A stretch of DNA of 64,000 nt from Glaciimonas sp. PAMC28666. GTDB lineage: Bacteria > Pseudomonadota > Gammaproteobacteria > Burkholderiales > Burkholderiaceae_D. The notes beneath the pieces are model-generated. The model saw only the letters and a program-made list of their open reading frames with translations. It was not told the origin of the DNA and did no database searches. Of the stretch, positions 29,357 through 40,075 are shown piece after piece; within the stretch, counting starts at the first letter, position 1; the number at the start of each line of letters is the position of its first letter. The DNA is taken from positions 868,001 to 932,000 of the forward strand of contig NZ_CP070304.1 of NCBI RefSeq assembly GCF_016917355.1, read 5' to 3'. Position numbers and translations under genes: made by a program.

Positions 29357-29790
29357 TCAATGGGTTATAGACATAGAAGACGTGAATTTCCACGTCAGGA
29401 AGTCATTGGCCTGATTGACCGGATAGTCGGCGATATAGGCGAGAACGGGGCGCAGCCACGCTTTAGGATCAATACCGTTTAATTTCGCTGTGCTGACCAG
29501 TGTATAAACAGCGGCAGCCGCTCCCCACCGCTGTCAACACCCGCGAACAGATAGTTGCGCCGTCCGATCGCAACGCCACGCAAAGAACGCTCCGCCGCTA
29601 AGTTATCGATTTCGATGCATCCGTCATCACAATAACGTTTCGGCGCTGGCCATAGATTGAGCGCATACATGATGGCCGCCGCCGTATCCGACTTGCGCGA
29701 TAGGATCAGAAGCGTCGCCAGCAACCAGATTTCGAAGTCGTCGATAAGCGCCAGCGATTGTGCTCGTCGTGCTGCGCGACGTTGAACGCG
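29357..29790 (-). mobile_element. IS66 TnpC C-terminal fragment
   Basis: The minus strand reads IDDFEIWLLATLLILSRKSD followed by TAAAIMYALNLWPAPKRYCD, then IEIDNLAAERSLRGVAIGRR and NYLFAGVDSGGER. After a frameshift it continues GTAKLNGIDPKAWLRPVL and NDFLTW to a stop at 29357. These are the conserved C-terminal blocks of IS66 transposases. The N-terminal two thirds are missing. Confidence 0.85.
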
Positions 29791-30652
29791 GATATTGGTT
29801 AGCGGTAGGGGGTACTGGGAGGATGCTTACTTTCGTCGTGCATCTATGGCAGGTCCTTGATATCCATATTAAAAAGCCAGACGCGTAATCCTGGAAGGAA
29901 TTTTTAGTAATGGGCTTGGTGCTTTCCCGGGAGGCCAGCTTAAGGAGACTGGAGGTGCCCTGACGGCGCAGGCAGCAACGCAAGCCGCACTTGAGAGAGC
30001 GGGATTGATAACTCACGCATGACTGCCAGCAGATCTGTGGGCGACATGAGCGTCTTGCGCAATTCCTCGAAGATCAGTTCCTGCACCTATGTTAGCCTCG
30101 TGCGCAGCATTTGACGACAATGAGAGCCAACCATGGAACTGTCCCGATCTTGCCATTTTCGGATCGTCTGCCGGCGACATTGGAGAGCTGGTCAAGCTTC
30201 GCCTAAGGGAGCGTCAAGGAGCAATTTTCCTCCCGGTTCACATGGGCAGTGTGGGCTTGGCTATGCAGGACTTGAGTCATGGCATCGGCCTCGCGTGAGC
30301 GTTAAGCGCCAGTGTACGCAAAATTCTCTGGCTTTAAAAAGGCCAGCTACGAATGCGTATATGACCAAGCGAATCTTAAAATTTAATCAACTATGGTGCT
30401 TCCGATATTGACATACCTGGCGAAACCCGGATTCAACTTTGTGATCGGAGATCGCTTAATGACCATTCCAAATTAATTTCGAGCTTGGGACCCGCGGCCG
30501 CTGCGATTTAATAAAAAACTCAGAAAACCTTCGGAGCTGTTTGTTCTAAGTTAATGAAAATACTAACCGATTCGAGTATCCTACTGCCTCCCGTCTAGAC
30601 CGATATAGCGAGAACTCTTACTTTTAACGTACGGTCGCAACTTTTCTCTGTG
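29791..30652. other. Degraded accessory DNA, no assigned gene
   Basis: One minus-strand frame near 30000-30100 reads VQELIFEELRKTLMSPTDLL followed by AVMRELSIP, and further upstream WQDRDSSMVGSHCRQMLRTR. This is reminiscent of the C-terminal part of a serine recombinase, but too short and broken to call. The rest shows no coding pattern. Confidence 0.3.
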
Positions 30653-30970
30653 TTACGTTTTTGCGGTAAAAATAATTGTGCCAATACGAAATTTTTTACG
30701 GCGGTCTCCCATAAGTTCGCGTAATTCGCTGATAGTCAATCCGGTGGCATCATGCATACGAATCAAGACTGATGAACTCACCGGTACTTTACGGTGGCGA
30801 ATTTTACTGACAAGAGGAGAGGGGATTTCTAGCGCGCGTGCTAACGCAGCATCGTTTTTCAGACGCAGGGTGTTAATCAAGGCATCGAGCAGCCGTGCCG
30901 GATTGTAAGAGATCGGGTGATCAATGCCATTAATATTTGAAACATTGTTGATATCGTCAGAAGGCATCAT
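30653..30970 (-). CDS. Small helix-turn-helix DNA-binding protein, paralogue 2
   Basis: A 105-residue protein whose core LRLKNDAALARALEIPSPLV-SKIRHRKVPVSSSVLIRMHDAT-LTISELRELMGDRRKKF resembles paralogue 3 strongly and paralogue 1 more weakly. The HTH lies about residues 38-62. No clear Shine-Dalgarno precedes the first ATG at 30970; a start at Met2 is equally possible. It lies upstream of AraC paralogue 3, on the same strand, separated by IS66 and IS481 debris. Probably a transcription factor; targets are unknown. Confidence 0.8.
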   Translation of the reverse strand: MMPSDDINNVSNINGIDHPISYNPARLLDALINTLRLKNDAALARALEIPSPLVSKIRHRKVPVSSSVLIRMHDATGLTISELRELMGDRRKKFRIGTIIFTAKT

Positions 30971-31366
30971 TGATTTAATTCAGCAATAGGCATGAGGTTT
31001 TGGGTCTGAAATTCCAAACAGAAGCGAGCACAAAGCGACGTTACTGGCTATTACGGACTCATAAAAATTAAGTATGGATCAACTATTCTATGGTCAAAAT
31101 ATTGAGTTTCTCGATACAACCTAATCGTAGTTCAGGTAGATACTAAAGCAATTCAATCAATTTCAAATATGAAAATAGATGTTGATGATGTTAAATTAGT
31201 GCATGAAACGCGCTTCGCTAGATGATGATCAACTAAGCTTCTCTGTGAACGTCTGCCATTTACAAAGGTTTTCTTGCATTTTGACGAACAGAGCAGGCTG
31301 CATTTCTATATCCGGCCTTGTTGCAGCCTGATACGCTGCGGGCCCCGATGAAATGCGCTGACTCAC
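30971..31366. other. Intergenic region, no gene seen
   Basis: AT-rich non-coding stretch upstream of the small HTH gene. It presumably includes that gene's promoter and one edge of the IS3 remnant. Confidence 0.4.
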
Positions 31367-31881
31367 ACCTCATTCCCTTGTCGAGTTTTACGCTCTGGAT
31401 TTCCGGCAGTAAATCACGGTCCGGATTCAGACTCACCTGGCGTATCCATGTCCATGCTCTCGTAGCACCTTTCCAGCGCCTCCTGACGTTTCGCGTTGGC
31501 GATTTCATATACCGCTTTTCGTTGTGCCAGAATGGCTTGATCCTGTCCCAGATGGCGTTCTGCTGGCGTCACAAATTGAATGCCGCTCTGCCGATACTCA
31601 TGGCTATACCAGTGAATGGAGCTTTGCACCCATCGGCGTGCCTGGTCCAAACTGGCATAGCTTTTCATCGGTGCACCGTTATCAGAATGCAGTACCAGCG
31701 GCGTCATACTGCAGCGTTGTCCGATCACGGACCGTTGCAGGAGTTCGGCTGCCAACTCTCCCGTTTCTTCTTCGTGGACTTCCCAGCCCACTGGATAACG
31801 ACTAAAGATGTCTTCAATTAAGGTGACCTCTAAAAACCTGCCCTTGCTTCCTCCTATTGAGTAAAACTCTCTATCGACCAT
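31367..31881 (-). mobile_element. IS3-family transposase C-terminal part with internal deletion
   Basis: The frame gives GRFLEVTLIEDIFSRYPVGW followed by EVHEEETGELAAELLQR, then LVLHSDNGAPMKS. It jumps straight to SLDQARRWVQSSIHWYSHEY, FVTPAERHLGQDQAIL and, after a shift, IRQVSLNPDRDLLPEIQ. The HSDNG catalytic Asp is kept. The normal segment with SRPRVSND..Y.ESLF between MKS and SLDQARRWV is missing. The 5' part is cut where the IS5 remnant begins. Confidence 0.82.
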
Positions 31882-31892
31882 TTACCTCTTGA

Positions 31893-32485
31893 GTGTTCCC
31901 GATGATGATGCCAAAACCGAGTCTGTTTGCGGAGGAAGAGCGCGGAAATCGCCGCGAAAAACTGGGCGATCCGCTGATCGGGTTGCGCAAACATGTCGAT
32001 TTCGTGGCGCTGGCTGCGGTCATTGATCTGGCCGCGCCTCGCCCCTCACGTGCCAAGGGTGGTCGACCACCGTATTCGACGACGTTGATGATCAAGATTC
32101 TGATACTGCAACAACTGTATAACCTAGCTGACGACGCGCTCGAATACCAGTGACCCGACCGCCGCAGTTTCCTGTCCTTTCTGGACATCACTGGCAGCTG
32201 CCCCATTCCTGATGCCAAGACCATCTGGCTGTTTCGTAACCGTCTGGCACAGGCGGGATGGGAACGCAATTGTTCGACCAGGTACAGCAGCAATTGCTCA
32301 CGCATGGCTATCTGGCGCGCTGCGGCCAGATCATTGACTCCTCCCTGGTGCAGGCTCCGGTGCAACGTAACAAACGCGAAGAGGCCGCCATCCTCAAGCA
32401 AAGTGCCATGCCCATCGAATGGAAAGCGCCCAAGCGCGCTCAGAAAGATGTCTATGCCAAGTGGACCAGGAAACACAACAAAAAC
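31893..32485 (+). mobile_element. IS5-family transposase 5' part, truncated
   Basis: The frame reads FAEEERGNRREKLGDPLIGL, then GGRPPYSTTLMIKILILQQL, then YNLADDALEYQ and a stop. It resumes RRSFLSFLDITGSCPIPDAK (first catalytic Asp region), TIWLFRNRLAQAGW and, after a frameshift, GYLARCGQIIDSSLVQAPVQR. It ends at VYAKWTRKHNKN, where the IS6 element begins at 32486. It is inactive, and older than the IS6 insertion that truncates it. Confidence 0.82.
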
Positions 32486-33279
32486 GGTTGTGTCGCGTTA
32501 GCGACAGCGAGGCGAAATAAGTAGGGATTCTCCATCGCCCCTTAAATTGTGCGGATATTCCCTGCCAACGCATAAAATTGGCTGGCAAAATACATCTCAA
32601 CGGAGCCTTCCATCATGAGCTGACCTTTTCGAATCATGTGCATCAGTTCAATGCCCGCCAAGACGTTTTTAGCTGACCGAAAAGTTTTGAAGTTGAGCAT
32701 CGGCTTGGTCACCCGCTTGATGGCACGACGGTCTTGTACCACGAACCACCACCGGCGCATTCATGTCGGCATTGATTTCATCAATCGCCGCTTTGTTGGC
32801 TCCGCTTTTGTCCATCGTGACTATTTCAGGGATGTTGTTAGCTTGCATTGCTTTGTTAAAGAAACGTTTTGCCGCTGTCTTGTCGCGCTTTGCCGTCGAC
32901 AGAAAGTCGACGGTCTTGCCTTCCTTGTCTAGGGCGCGATAGAGATACTTCCAGACGCCTTCGACTTTTATATAGGTTTCATCCATCCTCCAGCTGCCAC
33001 CGACAGGGCGCTTGATTGCGGAACACTTTTTCACGTAATGGCAGAAAGCGGATCGTCCACCGATTGATCAATGAATGGTCAACAACCACACCACGTTCTT
33101 CCATTATTTCTTCCATGTGCCGATCGCTCAATGGGTATGCTGCGTACCAACGGATGCAGACCAAAATCACTTCGATCGGAAATCGCGTTCCTTTGGTATT
33201 CAACATGTCAGCTCATTTACTTTTCAAACGTAGCAGTCTACTCGAATGCTATGACGGTCTCTACTAATGCGACATAACC
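32486..33279 (-). mobile_element. IS6-family insertion sequence, copy 1 (frameshifted)
   Basis: The ends are imperfect inverted repeats: GGTTGTGTCGCGTTAG at 32486 and, on the other strand from 33279, GGTTATGTCGCATTAG. The transposase begins MLNTKGTRFPIEVILVCIRW. It shifts frame in the KVFRN/KRPVGG region, continues SWRMDETYIKVEGVWKYLYR (first Asp) and EIVTMDKSGANKAAI (second Asp intact), and then has a deletion of about 23-25 bases before QDRRAIKR. The end is GIELMHMIRKGQ. No target duplication is visible at the two ends. The frameshift is shared with copy 2 at 43787-44606; the deletion is private. Confidence 0.9.
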
Positions 33280-33342
33280 ATTTTTACCGGTACAAGGTGC
33301 TCGAGATTTACAGTAGGACTCTTGTCGGACATAAAGTGTGTC

Positions 33343-33915
33343 CTAGATTATTTTCAAACCGATACCGTCGTTTGAATTAGTAACTGGAACATTAGGACAT
33401 TTCGTTCCTTTCTCCGCTCCATAAAATTTCGATATTACGTTCTTTAAGTCTTGCTCTGACGCCATGACTGGATCAATCCTATAGTCGGTGTAAAACGCCA
33501 ACATGTGTAGAGCATCCGATGCTAAGGGATCTTTCATCGCGACCACCAAGCGCGAATCAATCAGATATAAAGGTATCAGGGTGTACTTACGTAAAAGCTC
33601 TTCCGGGATAGTTTTTACCAGAGCGAGGTCAAACTCGAATTTAGAGAGTGAAATAAAAGGAATACCAAGCTTTTGTACCAATACTCTGTCCATTTTTTCC
33701 TGGTTGACGAAGCCCATGTTACAAAGGATTTCGCCTAGATGCATCTCTGCGTTCGTAGCCTGTATCTTGAGTGCTCCGACCAATTGTTCTTTTAAGATGA
33801 GTTTCTCCTGAATCAACGCTTCTCCTAACTTAAGTTGGGGCATTGATTTTTGTTTCTGAAGTTCCATTTCGACTTGTTGTTTTGTAACGGGATGCCATGA
33901 CTTGATAATATGCAT
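33343..33915 (-). CDS. Stand-alone MshEN / GspE N-terminal-domain protein
   Basis: A 190-residue cytosolic-looking protein with no ATPase part. Residues 29-52 (KLGEALIQEKLILKEQLVGA-LKIQ) and about 60-88 (LGEILCNMGFVNQEKMDRVL) are a tandem pair of the LGxxL...L..L..Q type that builds MshEN/GspE_N (T2SSE_N) domains. These are followed by LGIPFISL and the PEELLRKYTLIPL segment typical of GspE/PilB N-termini. In type II secretion and type IV pilus ATPases this module docks the ATPase and, in MshE-like proteins, binds cyclic di-GMP. No secretion ATPase is nearby. It could be a c-di-GMP effector or a remnant separated from its ATPase; the 3' side is 64 bases from an IS6 end. Confidence 0.72.
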   Translation of the reverse strand: MHIIKSWHPVTKQQVEMELQKQKSMPQLKLGEALIQEKLILKEQLVGALKIQATNAEMHLGEILCNMGFVNQEKMDRVLVQKLGIPFISLSKFEFDLALVKTIPEELLRKYTLIPLYLIDSRLVVAMKDPLASDALHMLAFYTDYRIDPVMASEQDLKNVISKFYGAEKGTKCPNVPVTNSNDGIGLKII

Positions 33916-34781
33916 TAGCTTTTATCTTTTAATGTTTGAATAAAACTTGAGTTCAATTTTTGGCGATCAAATTTTTTATAAATATGGATTGGCAATAAAA
34001 TGACAGCTTGGTATTTCACTCATAAATAATATTTACGTAGTGATTTTTCAAATTGGCAATTTTTAGCATTCGGCAAGGGAACCTTGCACGGATATACGCA
34101 GTTTGGATTGGAACCTGCTATAAAAATGCGCCTTGATTGCAATAGCAGGGATAAACCTAATTTTATTTTACAGACTCAACGTAGTTCGGCTAATGAGTAA
34201 CGTGAGGCACACTCAAAGGTGGCGGTAGCAAAGTCGTTACGCAAGAAGCAATGAACTTTCCGTGGCGGTGTTGCCATTATTCGATTGCATACGCTAAGCG
34301 CTGTTCTAACAGTTTCAGATAGCTATTATGATCTTCACTATATTTTTGTGCTCAAATAAAAGTCGGAAGTTACTATTCTGTCGAAACATATTTCCATCGG
34401 CTTTGCCCGCTTTCGAGTGAAAATGAGGAAATTAAATTCATTAATGATATTATTCACCGCCAATCTTCTTCATTGCAATAGTTTCACGTAAGGCAAATTT
34501 CAGATATGAATAAATGCGCAAAATTTCTGCGAATTCGTGCCAAGATTGACAAATAACGGCGATTTAATAGGTTATTTGAACGTTATCCAAATGGACAGTT
34601 CGACGGGCCAGTATTAAAGCTTGGTCGGACTCAAAGCTGACAGTCTTCATAACGCACCAGCGGACTGTTAATAAGGATGGTTTTTTGCTCAGCACCTTGG
34701 CATAAAAGTTCAAGGATCGGCTTATATGCTCCAGCAGCACGCTCATTTTCTTGTAGAAATCGGCAAGCTTCGCCGGCTCAA
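33916..34781. other. Long region with no convincing gene
   Basis: AT-rich. A 73-codon minus-strand frame at 34564-34785 has no ribosome site or recognisable motif and is not called. The first bases hold the promoter region of the MshEN-like gene. Confidence 0.4.
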
Positions 34782-35531
34782 CCAATTATCAATTTAATGC
34801 GTGATTATTTGCTCGGCAATGATGTCGTATTTGGTGATGAAACGATGGCGTAGGTTCTCAAGGAACCCGGGCGCGCAGCGCAAGCCAAGAGTTATGTGCG
34901 GATTCAAATGAGCGGTGGTTGCGCTCCACCATTACGCCTGTTCGGCTATGCTTTGGGACGTAATACCAGCATGGGGCCGATCTCTCGACTGGCGTGAGCG
35001 TGAGTGCTGCGTTAAGGACCGACGGTTCCGCGCCTTATAACGCGATATCCACCGTCAACGACCTCGTCCATTTGGCTTGCCGGGCGCATGTCCGAAGGTA
35101 ATTTTATCGACGCCGAAGCGGTGTTGTCCAAGGAAGCGTGCAGTGCGCAGCAAGCTGCCACGCAATTCATTACCTTGATCGGCAAACTGCACACGGCAGA
35201 ACCCCGTGGCAGCACATTAACGACGCCACAACGACAACATTTGCGCATTAAAGACAGCACAACGGTGTTGACAGTCATCAAAGTCTTGCCCGCCCATCAT
35301 CTGGCAAGGATTGCACCGAGTCGATGATTGGGCAACGCATCGAAGTATCTGGCAGGGCAACGGCCTAACTCGACACGGTATGTCGAGTACAGCGCATGGC
35401 CCATCGATAATAATGTGGTCAGGAATACGATTCGGCCATTGTGCTCGGACGCAAGAACTGGTTATTCGCCGATACCGTCGGCGGCGCTAAAGCCAGCGCC
35501 AATCTGTGCTCATTAATTGAGAGTGCAAATT
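34782..35531 (+). mobile_element. IS66 TnpC remnant (central and C-terminal part)
   Basis: Across several frames the plus strand reads LMRDYLLGNDVVFGDETMA-stop, VLKEPGRAAQAKSYV, LRLFGYALGRNTS, FIDAEAVLSKEACSAQQAAT followed by QFITLIGKLHTAEPR, then YLAGQRPNSTRYVEYSAWPI, DNNVVRNTIRPL and GAKASANLCSLIESAN. This is the order of an IS66 transposase, with many stops and shifts. It is related to, but not the same copy as, the element at 56611-58304. Confidence 0.85.
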
Positions 35532-35951
35532 ACCACTTCATTGACTGCTGATCACATCCAGCGCCTCCAGCGCGGCCTATAGGTTACAAAATATCGGCTG
35601 CTGGATAGAGGTACGCGTCAATTTACTCCGCTTTCACTTCAATATTAACAGAACCAAATATCTTCGCGTGCAATGGCGATGCAAGGCGCCACATCCTTAA
35701 ACACTGTGGCTCCAACGAAGTAGCCCTCTCTTTCTTAAACTGCTGAATTGGGTGGCCGTCCGTCGAGTACAAGCGTGGCACCCTCTTCTACACCTAGCAC
35801 AATATAACCTCAATTTATGCTCCAGCCTTTTTTCGAGATGAGGAGACCCAAGCGCTATCTAATACGCAACTAAATCAGTGGCTTAAGCGGGATAAGTTCG
35901 TCGAGCTTAACGTTAAATTTGATACATGCAAACAGTATGATTTGTCTTTTC
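35532..35951. other. Intergenic region, no gene seen
   Basis: No coding frame of note, and no clear terminator hairpin after the LOV-GGDEF-EAL stop codon at 35952. Confidence 0.4.
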
Positions 35952-37802
35952 CTAGAGTATCGAATTTCTTAGCGTCCGACACAATGGCAAACGCTTTCCT
36001 GAACGCAAAATCTGTGCGAAAGCTTCGGCGGAAAGGGGCTCGCTGAAGAAAAAACCTTGCATTTCATCGCAGCCGTTGCGGCGCAAATAATTGAGTTGTT
36101 GGAGAGTTTCGACGCCTTCGGCAATAACCCTCAGTTTAAGGGCATGCGCTAGCGTGATAATCGATGTGACAATAGCGGCGTCATCGCCATCTCCTGCACC
36201 AATGTCAGAAACGAACGTGCGGTCAATTTTTAGCATATCGATTGGCAGGAGTTTAAGATAGGATAGGCTCGAATAGCCGGTTCCGAAATCGTCAACTGAT
36301 ATTGCCACGCCGAGCGCCTTGATGTCGCGCAGTACAGCGATAGCCTGATCGACGTCGCTCATGATCAGGCTTTCGGTAAGCTCCAGCTCGAGCTCCTTTG
36401 GTGAAAGCCCGATGTCGTCTAGTACTTTAGCGAAAGACTGGGCCAGATTTTGTTGTGTGAATTGACGTAGGGAGAGGTTAACTGCCACCTTAATGGAGGG
36501 AAGGCCTTCTTCTTGCCATTGCTTATTTTGTGTACAAGCCGCGCGCAGCACCCAGGCGCCAATCGGAATGATCAGCCCTGTCTCCTCTGCGATATCGATG
36601 AAGTCGGCGGGATACAGTAATCCCTGTTTCGGGTGCTGCCAGCGGATAAGTGCTTCCATCCCGTTAATGAAGCCCGAGCCTAGGTTTACCTGAGGCTGGT
36701 AATGAAGAACAAATTCTTCCCGTTCGATAGCCAGGCGCAAGTCGGCCTCAATGCGAAGCCGTTTGAGCGCCAGTTTGCTCATATCTACGGTATGAAATTG
36801 AAAATCATTGTCGCCTTTGCGTTTTGCATGGTGTGCCGCGATGTCAGCGCGATCAAGCAGCATGTCCACATGTTCGCCATCTTGCGGATACCGCGTCACC
36901 CCCATACTACAGTTGAGAAAAAATTCCTGCCCACCAAAAACGATAGCGCGATTGACAACCGCTATCATTCTCTGTAGTGCCGCTATTGCTAACTTGCCAG
37001 CCGGTTTCTCTGGCATGACAACAACGAATTCGTCGTCTCCCCAACGCGCTAGAGTATCTGATTCCCGAATAGCATCCCGCAGTCGATGCGCAATAATCAT
37101 TAGGACGCTGTCGCTGCCCTTATGGCCAAAGCTGTCGTTTACGGTTTTAAATCGGTTTAGGCTAATGAATAGCACCCATACCTGACTACTGTAACGCCCT
37201 GCTAATGCGAGGGCCTGCAGCAATCTATCCCGCAACAGTGCACGATTCGGTAAGCCGGTAAGTTCGTCGTGATACGCCATGCGCATCAGCTTAGCTTCGT
37301 TATTTTTGGCGACAGTGATGTCGTAGTGCGATGCGACGAAGTGCGTCACAATTCCTTGGTTGTTGCTTACCGGTGCCACATAAAGATGATTCCAGAACAT
37401 GCTTCCGTCCTTGCGATAATTTCGCAGGACTGAATTGCCTTCGCGCTGTTCTCGTAACGCAGCCCGGATTTCTTCCAATTCCGGCTGATTTTGGTCGGTT
37501 CCTTGCAAGAACTTGCAATTTCTACCGATCACTTCAGCGTTCGAATAACCAGTGATTCTTTCGAAAGCGGGATTCACGTATTCGATATTGAAACCCGGGG
37601 CGACGGCGCTAGTGACAATCATTGGATGAGCGCTTGCTTCGATTGCACTGTGGCGAAGCGTTAATGCGAAAGTTAGTTTCTCGGGAGAAATAATTATTCC
37701 AGGTAGTGAAAATGCCTTTTTCTCCGACAGGACTTCGTTTTGCACTCCTTGAATGGCGCGCAAATTAGGCCGTGATATCGAAGCGCCCATATTTTTTGCC
37801 AT
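35952..37802 (-). CDS. LOV/PAS-GGDEF-EAL protein, predicted c-di-GMP phosphodiesterase
   Basis: A 616-residue soluble protein. The PAS domain (about 45-165) carries the LOV flavin-adduct signature GRNCKFLQG with Cys96, plus the Asn pair in NYRKDG and FWNHL. The usual C-terminal Gln of FVGVQ is replaced (FVASHYDIT). The GGDEF domain (about 170-335) looks dead: the signature is GDDEF (255-259), and the first metal Asp region reads LFISLNRFKTVND instead of the usual DLDRFK. The EAL domain (about 345-605) keeps EALIRW (383-388), VNLSLRQF, ELTES, DDFGTGYSS, LKIDRTFV and AEGVET, so it should hydrolyse c-di-GMP. AAGG lies 7 bases before the ATG. It is likely a sensor, possibly of blue light, that lowers c-di-GMP. 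Confidence 0.9.
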   Translation of the reverse strand: MAKNMGASISRPNLRAIQGVQNEVLSEKKAFSLPGIIISPEKLTFALTLRHSAIEASAHPMIVTSAVAPGFNIEYVNPAFERITGYSNAEVIGRNCKFLQGTDQNQPELEEIRAALREQREGNSVLRNYRKDGSMFWNHLYVAPVSNNQGIVTHFVASHYDITVAKNNEAKLMRMAYHDELTGLPNRALLRDRLLQALALAGRYSSQVWVLFISLNRFKTVNDSFGHKGSDSVLMIIAHRLRDAIRESDTLARWGDDEFVVVMPEKPAGKLAIAALQRMIAVVNRAIVFGGQEFFLNCSMGVTRYPQDGEHVDMLLDRADIAAHHAKRKGDNDFQFHTVDMSKLALKRLRIEADLRLAIEREEFVLHYQPQVNLGSGFINGMEALIRWQHPKQGLLYPADFIDIAEETGLIIPIGAWVLRAACTQNKQWQEEGLPSIKVAVNLSLRQFTQQNLAQSFAKVLDDIGLSPKELELELTESLIMSDVDQAIAVLRDIKALGVAISVDDFGTGYSSLSYLKLLPIDMLKIDRTFVSDIGAGDGDDAAIVTSIITLAHALKLRVIAEGVETLQQLNYLRRNGCDEMQGFFFSEPLSAEAFAQILRSGKRLPLCRTLRNSIL

Positions 37803-38029
37803 ACTGAACCTTATTATTTATCCAAAGAAAGTAGTTCGAATGAAATGCACGCATATTTTTAAATTGGGATCGCTGTGCCGTAAGGGGCATACCGGCGACA
37901 CCTCGCACAACGAACGATCTTTAGAATATGGCAGCGCTCATTTTCGGCATCTTTTTTCTATCCAAAAATATTTTTCCATCCTCAATCTGTCATTTTCTTC
38001 ATCGAGTCATCGTGATTATTAGAACCTTA

Positions 38030-39177
38030 ATTTTCCTGGATTTTTCTAGCCCGATTTGATTATGCACCAGCAGAGCTTGGCAATAATCAGGTCGGAACCT
38101 TTGTTCTTCACGTGCCAATAACGCCCAAACTACCCTCGCATTTTTATTTTCCAGAGCGACCGCAGCAACAATTTTATTTCGTCGAGTGAGTAACTTATTG
38201 AGCCAGGTAGTGGATGGTTTATTGTCGGCAAATCGAATCACCGCTCGCGCTCCATGAATCAATAGCGTGCGTAAATGGGTGTCACCGCTTTACTGATGCC
38301 TAAAAGCACGGATTTGCCCCCACTGGAATGCTGTCGGGGAACCAGTCCTAACGATGCAGCTAGTTGACGCCCGGTCACGAAATTCTTAGCATCTCCAATT
38401 GATGCCACTAATGCCGTGGCAGTGATGGGACCTATCCCAGGTATTTCTGCAAGCTTTCTGCTCATTTCTGAAGAACGGTGCCATTGTTGAATTTTCTCAT
38501 CCATTTCCTCGACCTGTTTATCCATGTCTTTCAAGTGATCATACGAACGTTGTAGCAGATCTCGAAAGCTTGCCGGCAAATCTGATTTGCCCATGATTTC
38601 CGGGAGGCGCCTGGCGATGTTCGCAATTGCTTGCGGAATAAATTATGCCGAACTCGGACAGTAATCCGCGAATTTGGTTTACTTGAGCTGCTCTCACTTT
38701 GATAAAAGACTGAAGCACCCGGCGCAATGATAGAACAGCTTGTTGTTCGTCCGTTTTTATTGGAACGAAGCGCATATTAGGCCGCGAAACGGCCTCGCAA
38801 ATTGCTTCTGCATCGGCCATGTCATTTCTGTTGGTCTTGACATAGGCCTTCACAAATTGAGGAGCCATCAGTTTCACAGTATGTCCCATCGCGGTCAGTT
38901 TTCTGCCCCAGTAATGTGCGCTACCACACGCTTCCATGCCAATCAAACACGGTTCCAATTTATTAAAGAACTCAGCCATTTTTACGCGATCTAGTTTCTT
39001 TCGAAGCACGGCATTTCCATAATCATCGACGTCATGAACTTGAAACACATTCTTTGCTAAGTCGATTCCAATCGAAGTAATCTTCATTTTGGACGCTCCT
39101 TCCGTTTAGGGAAATACCAATCCTATTTTGGCACGTTGAAGCCGTTTAAAAGAGGGCGTCCATTCCGTTAGAACCAT
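38030..39177 (-). mobile_element. IS110-family insertion sequence, frameshifted
   Basis: The transposase starts MKITSIGIDLAKNVFQVHDV at 39087, with the DEDD first Asp. It continues CLIGMEACGSAHYWGRKLTA and NRNDMADAEAICEAV. It shifts frame after GLLSEFG, continues with LAEIPGIGPITATALVASIG, RQLAASLGLVPRQHSSGGKS and LGISK. It then reaches a stop, and resumes LLIHGARAVIRFADNK to the C-terminus. At least two frameshifts make it inactive. The 135 bases 39043-39177 (5' end plus leader) recur at 42107-42241, marking the element's upstream edge near 39177. Confidence 0.88.
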
Positions 39178-39389
39178 CGATATGGTTTACTCCCTCACCG
39201 TTGTACATGCTACTTAAAAATGCCCCTGATTATCTGTTAGCTTGACACAGTCTTATTGAGAAAATAGTTAAGGCAAGGTATGAAAACAGCAGCGTATGAT
39301 ATGTGATACAGCGCACTTCAAAGTATGAAGAGCTGATGTAATACGAGGACAATCGTGCAAATTAAACGCATTTAAGTAGTCTCTTCTGA

Positions 39390-40075
39390 AAAAACACCGC
39401 GATCAATCCCCCTTGCCGGACGGGTATCGATATCTTCAATACTCGCCTGGGCACACTTCAATTTGGTTTGCGCCAGCAAACGCACCAGCTTGCGAACATT
39501 GCGAGTATGAATTGCGCGATCAACCAGCAGGGCCAGGCGTTCTTCAAAGCTCATCGCCGTCATGCCAGGAAAAGTCAATTGCTCCACCAGTGCGCAAGCC
39601 AGACCGTCAAGTTTGAGGCTACGCAATTGCGTCAATATGGTTTGTATCATCATGGTTGGCTTCTTCTTGTTTATTGATAGTAGGTGGGACCACGCACATG
39701 GGCGTGATCGGGGCTGACCCAGGCTTCGTCGGCATTCGTGGGGTGGCAAGGTGGGTCTGGTCGCAGTTATTGACGAGAATGTCGCGGACATGCCGGTACT
39801 GGCAGGCTCCGAAGTGCAGTGCAAAGCTACAGGCCGCTTCCAGCCGTGGCCTGCCATAACGCATGGCCAGCGACAGTAGGCCCAGGCACGCCCGATAGCC
39901 GTGCTCGGAATGTTCGCGTTCTTTTAGCAGGCGTGTTACCGCCACCGCAGTGGCCGGTCCGATACTTTGCCTCCAATGCACCAGGCGCTGTGGTGTCGAT
40001 TCCTGGTGCGCCCGGAGTGCGGCTGGCATATGAGCCGATACGGTGATGAAGGTGCATTGGTGTTGTGCACGGGCT
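39390..40075 (-). mobile_element. IS21-family remnant: istA 3' end and istB 5' end
   Basis: IstA C-terminal part (to 39671) reads TFITVSAHM, ALRAHQESTPQRLVHWRQSI-GPATAVAVTRLLKEREHSEH, YGRPRLEAACSFALHFGACQ-YRHVRDILVNN and, after a shift, DHAHVRGPTYYQ-stop. IstB follows at 39653 with MMIQTILTQLRSLKLDGLAC, SFEERLALLVDRAIHTRNVR and IEDIDTRPARGIDRGVF. It then ends abruptly before its ATPase Walker motifs. Both proteins are fragments; IstB is the helper ATPase of IS21 transposition. Confidence 0.87.

Noticed and set aside
34564-34785. 73-codon minus-strand open frame before the IS66 remnant
   Set aside because: Short, no Shine-Dalgarno, no family pattern.
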